DNA of 64,000 nt from Bactericera cockerelli. Its lineage: Eukaryota > Arthropoda > Insecta > Hemiptera > Triozidae. The notes under the pieces were generated by a model. It worked only from the letters and a program-made list of their open reading frames with translations, did not search any database and was not told where the DNA came from. Location of the stretch: NCBI GenBank assembly GCA_024516035.1, contig CM044964.1:30400966-30464965 (forward strand). Direction: 5' to 3'. Position numbers and translations under genes: made by a program. Shown piece by piece: positions 55,286 through 64,000 of the stretch (within the stretch, counting starts at the first letter, position 1; each line of letters opens with the position of its first letter).

Positions 55286-56149
55286 CAGGGTGGGGCAAAA
55301 GTCTGGAAACCCCTGAATAACTTTGGAATGGCTTCTTCGGTAAAATTAAAATTTTGTACGGTAAACCGGGCTAATAAGACCTTCTTTTAGAGTGGGGTTG
55401 ATTTTTGTTACCGGCCCCCATGTCGGGGCCAGGGGGGCCAACTTATTTTTTTTAAATACGAACCCTCACCTTGTGATACATTTTTGAAAAGGTCTTTAAA
55501 TAAGAAATACATTGGTACAAATTTTATTTTTTTAATATTAACTGTTTGCAAATGGCGTCCAACTTTGTGTATGCAGTAAAGTCTGGAAACCCCTGAATAT
55601 CTTTCGAAAGGGCTTTCTCAGTAAATTTAAAATTGTGTACGGTAATCCTTGGTAATTAGACCTTATATTAGAATGGGACCGATTTTTTTTTACCGGCCCC
55701 CATGTCGGGGCAAGGGAGGCCAACTTCATTTTTTTAAATACGAAACCACACCTTGCGATACATTTTTGGAAAGGTCTAATTACCCCGACTTACCGTGCAT
55801 AATTTTAAATTTACTGAGAAAGCCCTCTCAAAAGATATTCAGGGGTTTCCAGACTTTACTGCTTACACAAAGTTGGACGCCATTTGCAAACAGTTAATAT
55901 TAAAAAAATAAAATTTGCACTAATGTATTTCTTATTTAAAGACCTTTCCAAAAATGTATCGTAAAGTGGGGGTTCGTATTTAAAAATATGAAGTTGGCCC
56001 CCCTGGCCCCGACATGGGGGCCGGTAACAAAAATCGAACCCACATTAAAAGAAGGTCTTGTTAGCCCAGTTCACCGTACAAAATTTTAATTTTACCGAAG
56101 AAGCCATTCGAAAGTTATTCAGGGGTTTCCAGACTTTTGCCCCACCCTG
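55286..56149. mobile_element. Fold-back mariner-like MITE, copy 2
   Basis: 864 bp, same ends (CAGGGTGGGGCAAAAGTCTG) and same double-inverted interior as 7932-8798. TA lies at 55284-55285 and 56150-56151. Minisatellite monomers resume immediately to the right. Confidence 0.9.
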
Positions 56150-58805
56150 TATAACTGGAATTATGATTAACTTGAATTTGGAACAACTGGAATTATGATT
56201 GACTTGAATTTTGAACAATTGGAATTTTGATTGTCTTAAATTTGGAACACCTGGAATTTTGATTGACTGGAATTTGGAACATATCGAATTTTGATTAACT
56301 TGAATTTTGAACAACTGGAATTTTGATTAACTTGAGTTTTGATTAATTTGAATTTTGATTAACTTGAATTTTGAAAAACTGCAATTTTGAATGACTTGAA
56401 TAATTCAACAACTAGAATTCTGGTTGACTTGAATTCGGAACATCTTACATTTTGAACGATTTGAAATTTTGAAAGCTTGAATTTTCAATTACTTAAATTT
56501 TGAATGTCTGGAATTTCAAATAACTTGAATTTCGAATTACTTGAATTTCAAATTACTAGAATTTTGAATGACTTTATTTTGGAATAACTTAAATTTAGAA
56601 TGACTTGAATTTTGTATTAGGTACTTGATTTTTGAGTGACTGGAATTTTGAATTACTTGAATTTTGAATGATTTGAATTTTGAGTGACTTGAATTTTGTA
56701 TTACTTGATTTTTGAATAACTGGAATTTTGAATGATTTGAATTTTGAGTGACTGGAATTTTGAATTACTTGAATTTGGAATGACTTGAATTTTGAAAGGT
56801 TTGAATTTTGAATGACTTGAATTTTGAATGATTTGAATTTGGAATGACTTGAATTTTGAATGATTTGCATTTGGAATGACTTGAATTTTGAATGACCTGG
56901 ATTTTGTATTATTTGAATTTTGAATGACTTGAATTTTGTATTACTTGATTTTTGAATAACTGGAATTTTGAATGACTTGAAATTTGAATGACTGGAATTT
57001 TGAATTACTTGAATTTTGAGTGACTTGAATTTTGTATTACTTGATTTTTGAATAACTGGAATTTTGAATGACTGGAATTTTGAATGACTGGAATTTTGAA
57101 TGATTTGAATTTTGAGTGACTGGAATTTTGAATTACTTGAATTTGGAATGACTTGAATTTTGAATGACCTGGATTTTGTATTATTTGAATCCTGAATGAC
57201 TGGAATTTAGATTGACTTGAATTTTGAATGACTTGAATTTTGAATGACCTGGATTTTGTATTATTTGAATCCTGAATGACTGGAATTTTGAATTACTTGA
57301 ATTTTGAATGATTTGAATTTTGAGTGACTTGAATTTTGTATTACTTGATTTTTGAATAACTGGAATTTTGAATGATTTGAATTTTGAGTGACTGGAATTT
57401 TGAATTACTTGAATTTGGAATGACTTGAATTTCGAAAGGTTTGAATTTCGAATGACTTGAATTTTGAATGATTTGAATTTGGAATGACTTGAATTTTGAA
57501 TGATTTGAATTTGGAATGACTTGAATTTTGAATGACCTGGATTTTGTATTATTTGAATTCTGAATGACTGGAATTTAGATTGACTTGAATTTTGAATGAC
57601 TTGAATTTTGTATTACTTGATTTTTGAATAACTGGAATTTTGAATGACTTGAATTTTGAATGACTGGAATTTTGAATTACTTGAATTTTGAGTGACTGGA
57701 ATTTTGTATTACTTGATTTTTGAATAACTGGAATTTTGAGTGACTGGAATTTTGAATTACTTGAATTTGGAATGACTTGAATTTTGAATGACCTGGATTT
57801 TGTATTATTTGAATCCTGAATGACTGGAATTTAGATTGACTTGAATTTTGTATTACTTGATTTTTGAATAACTGGAATTTTGAATGATTTGAATTTTGAG
57901 TGACTGGAATTTTGAATTACTTGAATTTGGAATGACTTGAATTTCGAAAGGTTTGAATTTCGAATGACTTGAATTTTGAATGATTTGAATTTGGAATGAC
58001 TTGAATTTTGAATGATTTGAATTTGGAATGACTTGAATTTTGAATGACCTGGATTTTGTATTATTTGAATTCTGAATGACTGGAATTTAGATTGACTTGA
58101 ATTTTGAATGACTTGAATTTTGTATTACTTGATTTTTGAATAACTGGAATTTTGAATGACTTGAATTTTGAATGACTGGAATTTTGAATTACTTGAATTT
58201 TGAGTGACTTGAATTTTGTATTACTTGATTTTTGAATAACTGGAATTTTGAGTGACTGGAATTTTGAATTTGGAATGACTTGAATTTTGAATGACCTGGA
58301 TTTTGTATTATTTGAATCCTGAATGACTGGAATTTAGATTGACTTGAATTTTGTATTACTTGATTTTTGAATAACTGGAATTTTGAATGACTGGAATTTT
58401 GAATGATTTGAATTTTGAGTGACTGGAATTTTGAATTACTTGAATTTGGAATGACTTCTTGAATTTTGAATGACCTGGATTTTGTATTATTTGAATCCTG
58501 AATGACTGGAATTTAGATTGACTTGAATTTTGTATTACTTGATTTTTGAATAACTGGAATTTTGAAAGACTGGAATTTTGAATGATTTGAATTTTGAGTG
58601 ACTGGAATTTTGAATTACTTGAATTTGGAATGACTTGAATTTTGAATGACCTGGATTTTGTATTATTTGAATCCTGAATGACTGGAATTTAGATTGACTT
58701 GAATTTTGAATGACTTGAATTTTGAATGATTTGAATTTTGTGTTATTTGAATTTTGTGTTATTTGAATTTTGAATGACTGGAATTTTGATTGACTTGAAT
58801 TTGTC

Positions 58806-59791
58806 AAATTTGGTATTTCATATTTACCCCAGGAGCAGTGCCATAATGTGGAATATCTTGATTTCAGAACTATTTGATGTAATTTGAGTTCAACTAGTGT
58901 GCTTTACCAGCTGTCAGAAACTTGATGTCACATTAAAAATACGCAAATTCGCCTCACCAAAATTCTGCCATAATTGGGATTCAATTCGTCCGACTCTAGG
59001 TTACAAATCCACTGGCTTATCCACCGAGCGAGTGGGATCGCAGTTTCACTGTCTTCAAATAATTGGTACATTTTTATTTTCCTTATAATAAGGAAAGTAT
59101 TTTTACTGTTGTACTTCTTGCTTTTTTTACAATGATATTGAATAATAGTCTGGCTGGGGGACTATAAACAGGGAGTAGACCGGCATTGGCATGGTTCCGG
59201 GGGCCCTTGTCAATTATTAGCCTTCTTGTAAAGACAGTGGTAGAAGAGCTGAGTCATTCTTCCACTGTCTGGCTACCATCGTTCACGATGACGCCACCCT
59301 TATGATTGAATAATAGGTAGGTGCTCACCATCCTGAATCAGGTATCAATACCTATCTCACGGACACGGAATTATTATTATTATTATAGGTAGGTATACCT
59401 GTTTTTTTTTTTTTTTAATAAAATAAAAATCTCTTCCAATTCTTTTCCTTCAGGCACGGATCCCAAGAGGTTGTTACATATTCGTCACTTTTCCATCCAC
59501 CTCAGTAGCTTCATCGATAAGACGGCGGACTCGTAACCTTGAGGTCGATGGTTCGAGTTTCAACCCTGACGAATAAAAGGTATCATTACCAAGAAAAGAA
59601 AGCACTGCCTCATGGTATACCAAAAATTTAGCACGAGAAATTTTCATGATGAGTGATTTGTATTTGATTTGTATTTCATTCTGATTTTTACTTCCAATTT
59701 ATTCTGTTTTACAAATAGTTACTGGCTCGATTATTTGAAATTTGAAAATCTATTGAATATAAAATACCTACTTAACCAGATCCTACTTACA
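58806..59791. other. Noncoding DNA with two tRNA-like SINE heads
   Basis: A minus-strand tRNA-like head lies at 58945-59040 (GGATAAGCCAGTGGATTTG, AACCTAGAGTCGGACG). A plus-strand one lies at 59505-59580 (GTAGCTTCATCGATAAGACG, GACTCGTAACCTTGAGGTC, GGTTCGAGTTTC). An isolated CTTTCCTTATAATAAGGAAAG palindrome-type end is near 59080. No gene is seen. Confidence 0.55.
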
Positions 59792-59793
59792 TA

Positions 59794-61978
59794 CAGGGTG
59801 GACCAAAAAAACGTTTACACCCGTTAATGGTAGATTACTGACGACATTTCCAGGCCGGATCTGCAATCCTTTTTTTCGGATTCGCCTTTATAACGGCACA
59901 AAGTGATTTTTTGCAACTTTCTTAAAAAGTCCGACTTTGGCTTATTCTTCAGGTCAGAACTTTTTTCCTGTTTAAGATGAGTTGATTCTGAACAATTTCG
60001 CAGAAAGCCAACAAAATTTCGATGTTTCTAGCTACACTACTTTGTTCTTTACGGTTTTGTTTGGCATCTTTTTTGACACCTGAATTGAAAAAAAATTCTG
60101 ATGTAATTTTTTTACACTTTGAAACACCTAAGATTTGCCCGAGCAAATTTTGGCACAGACACGGGCAAGTTTGATAAAAGTTGGCGACCAATCCATGAAT
60201 GCTAAAAAATAATTTTACGATTTTTTATCACGTTATCTTCTGGGGAAACAAACCAGGTAAGTCTCAAAAAATGATGTTCAAAATCTTAAAGTGTTGACCG
60301 TGTAGGGTCGTCTTGTACTCAAAGAGTAATTAGCTATTTATGTCTGATAATTATTTTCCTTGGAATTAATTAGAGGCCAGTCAAATGAATGATTGTTTGT
60401 TTCTCGATGATAGTTTTCACGCATATTTTTCTGCATTCTATGAAGTATTATCTTTTAACTTCTTAAGTTTTTTTTAGTACACGTTACATTATTATAATTC
60501 GGATGATGAAATGGCAGATATGCATTTAGCATATTGAGCTGCCAACAGGAACATTTGGGATCACGTGAAAAACATAGTTTACGAAGTACCAGTGGAGACA
60601 CAAGAGTATCAGAATATGGTAGCAAGACTCCTGTTGGCATTCGATGACCTGACAGAAAAACCTGGAATCTTCCGCAACATTCGACGGAACATGATGAAGA
60701 GGTTCAACCTTTGCATCCAGGAAGGTGGACGCCACTTCCAACTAGCTTACCACCGAGCTAATCGTTTCTCATTGAACATACTAACACAAAATGTTTTTTT
60801 TTTTTTTTTAATACCTACCTTCTTGTTTATATCAAAATAGTATAAAACATAATAAAGACTGCAAAAGTTTATTAATTTTACAAAATATTATCTTGTTTTT
60901 TTCAAGACTTCTATTAAGAGTTGGAGTTATTTGTTATTTAATTAGTATTGTTTATGATAGAAGAACCTACCTACATATTTACCTGGATTTATTTCATAAA
61001 CTCTATTTTCGTTTGGAAAAGTCGCTAGTTTTTTTTCTTTCGTAGGGAAGCATAAGAAAAACCATCCTTACATTATCAAGGCAGTCTCTCAGGGGCTTAC
61101 ATGAATAATAATTATGTGTATTGTGATACCAATAGTATCAGATATAACTCAATTTACAGATGGTATTACCCAAAAAAAACCCATAAGTTGTTGGTGTTAC
61201 AACAGGTCAGATACAGGTATGAATAAAATATTCCATCAGATTTTTTTGATAATTAAAAAAATATTGACCGTCGAGAATTGAACCTCGATCATTCGACTTA
61301 CACTCTTAGCACTACAACATCTAGGTAACACCACTGGCAGTCTGAAAAGCACGAAAACTATTATTTGAATTTTCCTAAACTGGCTGATGGATGCATGTGA
61401 GACCGCGGTATTCAAAAAAAGCAATGTAAACAATTTTTGTAAACAATACAAGACGCCCTTACACAGTCTACAGCTAGAAAACTCTAAGGATTTTTGAAGA
61501 GTTTTTGGCAAACATCTAATATTTTTTCCCAGAAGATCAGGTAATAAAAAATCGTAAAATTATTTTTTAGCATCCTCGGGGTGGCCGCCAACTTTTATCA
61601 AACTTGCCCGTGTCTGTGCCAAAATTTGTTCGGACAAATGTCGAGTGTTTTATTTAGTAAAAAAGTTTTTTCGTGTGTTTTTTTCTGTTCAGGTGTAAAA
61701 AAATACGACAAACCAAACCGTAAAAAACAAAGTAGTGTAACTAGAAACATTGAAATTTTGTTGGCTTTCTGCAGAATTGTTCAGAATCAACTCATCTTAA
61801 ACAGGAAAAAAGTACTGACCTGAAGAATAAGCCAAAGTCGAACTTTTTCGGAAAGTTGCAAAAAATCACTTTGTGCAGTTATAAAGGCGAATCCGAAAAA
61901 ACGGATTGCAGATCCGGCCTGAAAATGTCGTCAGTAATCTACCATTAACGGGTGTAAACGTTTTTTTGGTCCACCCTG
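59794..61978 (+). mobile_element. Mariner-like element B, 2.2 kb, about 350-bp TIRs
   Basis: The termini are CAGGGTGGACCAAAAAAACG and its complement, with TA at 59792-59793 and 61979-61980. The inverted arms run about 350-400 bp and include TTCGATGTTTCTAGCTACAC and the GGCACAGACACGGGCAAG block. A transposase-like C-terminal frame is kept at 60565-60765. The rest of the coding region is missing or decayed. Element A at 41579-43209 is a relative in the other orientation. Confidence 0.87.
60565..60765 (+). pseudogene. Transposase C-terminal remnant in element B
   Basis: The frame reads VKNIVYEVP-like, ETQEYQNMVARLLLAFDDLT, PGIFRNIRRNMMKRFNLC and IQEGGRHFQ. The FRNIRRNM...CIQ..GRHF pattern is typical of the last helix region of mariner/Tc1-like transposases. 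No catalytic triad is present in this fragment. The same block in element A has additional changes. Confidence 0.65.
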
Positions 61979-62004
61979 TATAGCTGAGTCTTTTTCTTCT
62001 GCTT

Positions 62005-62177
62005 ATTTTACTCTGTCTTATCCCGCTAAAGCGACCCTGCTTGTTCAACCTCATGGTTGAGGTTGGTTGGTTTTGGCACATTTTTTTACGGTTGTATGGC
62101 CTTCCTAACGGCAACGATTCTATTTGATTTAACGTCCTGGATTAGGACGGGGGTTTTACCCTCCATTCGCTGGGAAT
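62005..62177 (-). mobile_element. Family A SINE 3' part, reverse orientation
   Basis: On the minus strand: CCCAGCGAATGGAGGGTAAA, CCCCCGTCC, GGACGTTAAATCAAATAGAA, TCGTTGCCGTTAGG, CAACCATGAGGTTGAACAAG. It lacks the tRNA head and directly follows element B. Confidence 0.82.
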
Positions 62178-62480
62178 AATAATAATAACACTCTTTTGTG
62201 GAAGTTAACTACCAGGCGGGGTTAATGCTCAAAGCATTTTCTACCACCTAACCCTCAGAGTGTTATGATTATGTGGTCACAAACTGAAATGAATGAGGAA
62301 AAATGCGTAAACTGGGTGGGATTTGAACCAACGGATCCCTACACTACCTGGATTACCAGACTCGCGCGTTAACCACTTGACTACTACTTGACTCGCCACC
62401 TCACCAGACTGATTCCCAGGTCTCATCGTTCAGTACGGATCCCTACGCTACCTTGATTACCAGACTAGCGCGTTAACATT
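62178..62480 (-). mobile_element. Family I tRNA-headed SINE, reverse orientation
   Basis: Matches 27955-28145 in reverse: GTCAAGTGGTTAACGCGCGA, GTCTGGTAATCCAGGTAGTG, GGTTCAAATCCCACC, then the tail GGTGGTAGAAAATGCTTTGA and GCATTAACCCCGCC. A partial second head (CGCTAGTCTGGTAATCAAGG) follows at 62440-62475. Confidence 0.8.
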
Positions 62481-62960
62481 ATACTATAAGGACCGTCGCG
62501 TCGGAGGAAAGGACACATCCGCCGCAGGGACTATGACCTCAGGTCTTGAGCAGGAGGGATGTCCTGCCTTCAGTCCTAATGGCCAAGTTACTAATAGGTA
62601 ACTGACTAAGTCACTAACAGGTAACTGGCTAAGTCACTTACTAATAGGAAACATAAATGAATCTAACAATGCGAGGATATATTATGCTCAGGACGGGTCC
62701 GGCCGAGGTGTCAGGTCAATGAACTGTACGGAATATCTGAATAACATGTATCAGACAGGTAGGTAGGTATTAGGTATTTAAAAAAAGTTATAGCTAAGGA
62801 TTATATAATGATTTATATGAAAGACTAGAATACTTATTACCTGAGACAAAGTAGTACATGGATCATGAAGACAGCGGACACACAACCAAGAGGTCAGTAG
62901 TTCGTATTGAACGTACATCTTTTTTTGGCATTAGTAATTCCAAATTACGGAATTAGGCAT
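62481..62960. other. Noncoding DNA, no clear feature
   Basis: Contains a short tandem of GGTAACTGACTAAGTCACTA-type words near 62590-62645 and TAGG runs. No coding evidence. Confidence 0.5.
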
Positions 62961-62964
62961 TCTA

Positions 62965-63205
62965 ATATTGGGGCCAGTGGTTAAGAGAATGGTTTGCTGA
63001 CCCGGAGGTTGCGGGTTCGAATTCCGGCCGGTCTTTACTTCGTCCATCGAAGTAAAGACCTCGTGATGCCGGCATTCCGGCGCAACCCAGGCTGGGAGAG
63101 GTTAATGTGGGTAGCAGGTTTGTGAGTTTCCTGCGAATAGAGGGTAACAGCCCAGACTTGATATGACCATGCAGATGAATGCGACGTTAAACCCAAAAAT
63201 TTGTA
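62965..63205 (+). mobile_element. tRNA-headed SINE with the GCGACGTTAAACC tail
   Basis: The head is GCCAGTGGTTAAGAGAATGG, GCTGACCCGGAGGTTGCGGG and TTCGAATTCCGGC. The body CCCAGGCTGGGAGAGGTTAA and GTTTGTGAGTTTCCTGCG and the tail GCGACGTTAAACCC are the same as in the 5S-headed SINE at 46729. A small inverted repeat TCTTTACTTCG/CGAAGTAAAGA lies at the head-body junction. Confidence 0.86.
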
Positions 63206-63479
63206 CCGATAGCATAATAATAATAATAATAATAAAAATATCGCCTTATTTATGTATACTGTCCCGAGGACTACTAAATTACTCCTGCAGAAAGCCCAAG
63301 ATGTATTATTATGTGGTCGCAATCCTAAAAGAGAAGATGCCTTAGTCTGTAATGGACCTGTGCAAACCAGAAGATTGGTTAGAAATAAACCATCCTGTAT
63401 GATCAACTCAGAATTATTACTGTAATGGGTCAATTCAGCATTATAATGTCCTTAATCAGCAAGAAAACCAGAACAATAC

Positions 63480-63621
63480 CAGCGGTTCCCAACTTTTTTT
63501 TTTTTTTTTTTAAAAAACAATTTTGCGGCACACCTCGATTTTATCTATAAAATATATACTATTTTAATATTATTTCTTGAGTTTTGGCCAGCATCCGCGG
63601 CCCACCGGTTGGGAACCGCTG
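63480..63621. mobile_element. hAT-type MITE, 142 bp
   Basis: The terminal inverted repeats CAGCGGTTCCCAAC and the complement match the well-known hAT terminus. The right flank GTCTATAC fits the hAT target preference; the left flank AACAATAC matches it only partly, so the duplication is decayed. A poly-T run and GCGGCACACCTCG/CCGCGGCCCACCGG subterminal blocks lie inside. Confidence 0.82.
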
Positions 63622-63734
63622 GTCTATACTCTACACTACACCCTACTTGGTCCTGAAATCCTAAGTCTTAACCGATAGTTTGACTCCCACACAAAGTGAT
63701 ATTAGGAATAATTGAAAAAAGGAAGCAACTCGGA

Positions 63735-64000
63735 ACCCACGTTATTATAACTCGAGAACCACGTTATTATAACTCGAGAACCACGTTATTATAACTCGGG
63801 AACCACGTTATTATAACTCGAGAACCACGTTATTATAACTCGGGAACCACGTTATTATAACTCGGGAACCACGGTATTATAACTCGGGAACCACGTTATT
63901 ATAACTCGAGAACCACGTTATTATAACTCGGGAACCACGTTATTATAACTCGAGAACCACGTTATTATAACTCGAGAACTACGTTATTATAACTCGAGAA
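63735..64000. repeat. 22-bp tandem array running off the window
   Basis: About 12 copies of GAACCACGTTATTATAACTC plus GA or GG. The array reaches the last base, so its full length is unknown. Each unit contains the palindromic core GTTATTATAAC. Confidence 0.93.

Larger units (their letters stand above)
54165..58805. repeat. 16-bp minisatellite with higher-order structure, split by two insertions
   Basis: The unit is about 16 bp, GAATGACTTGAATTTT, with variants (TGATTTGAATTTT, TGACTGGAATTTT, TTACTTGATTTTT). The first part (54165-54920) is diverged; 56152-58805 is regular. A composite block repeats with a period of 512 bp, 32 monomers: compare 57361 with 57873. A family A SINE (54925-55260) and a fold-back element (55286-56149) are embedded. 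Antisense frames (KFKSFKIQVIQNSS) stay open because 16 is not a multiple of three and the unit has few stops; they are not genes. Confidence 0.93.

Noticed and set aside
56595..58807. Lys/Phe/Ser/Asn-rich repeat proteins, minus strand
   Set aside because: Products of the 16-bp minisatellite; no start context and no conservation expected.

Overview
This window comes from the nuclear genome of an animal, most likely an invertebrate and probably an arthropod. The evidence is two spliced metazoan genes with canonical GT-AG introns, AT-rich noncoding DNA, APE-type LINEs, tRNA- and 5S-rRNA-headed SINEs, mariner-like, PIF-like and hAT-like elements, many satellites and a 100-N scaffold gap. The species cannot be fixed from the sequence. 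A hemipteran-like insect is only a guess.

Both host genes lie on the minus strand. (1) A clathrin interactor 1 / EpsinR (lqfR-type) gene starts at an ATG at 10551 and runs leftwards through five recognisable coding exons (10551-10520, 9164-9081, 4041-3785, 1946-1803, 985-874). Their splice phases fit together exactly and encode the ENTH domain. The rest of the gene lies left of the window. (2) A plexin, closest to the A type, occupies 26942-21631 as one uninterrupted 5.3 kb exon. It runs from the middle of the Sema domain through the PSI and IPT repeats, the transmembrane helix and the complete split RasGAP domain. The 5' Sema exons were not found in the 37 kb to its right.

The most interesting signal is at the plexin 3' end. 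The canonical C-terminus is followed by TGA, then CAA TAC, and then by 190 further open codons in the same frame ending at TAA 21060-21058. The bulk composition stays coding-like up to that second stop and turns AT-rich immediately after. Ten bases 3' of the TGA the minus strand carries a perfect 9-bp inverted repeat with a 9-nt loop. This is the arrangement expected for programmed stop-codon readthrough producing a plexin with a long, disordered S/N/Y/G-rich tail.

Layout: 1-770 broken LINE; 874-10551 CLINT1-like gene with repeat-filled introns; 10.6-21.06 kb mostly featureless AT-rich DNA with tRNA-like SINE copies; 21.06-26.94 kb plexin; 26.96-31.05 kb tandem repeats including about 1.7 kb of purine-rich strand; 32.0-36.67 kb an APE LINE split by a 1.54 kb DNA transposon (with tandem repeats and a SINE inside it) and by a second repeat; gap; 38.6-53.4 kb 5S-headed SINEs, satellites, fold-back and mariner-like elements and retroelement fragments; 54.2-58.8 kb a 16-bp minisatellite with a SINE and a fold-back transposon inserted; 59.8-62.0 kb a second mariner-like element; 62-64 kb SINEs, a hAT-type MITE and a 22-bp satellite that runs off the end.
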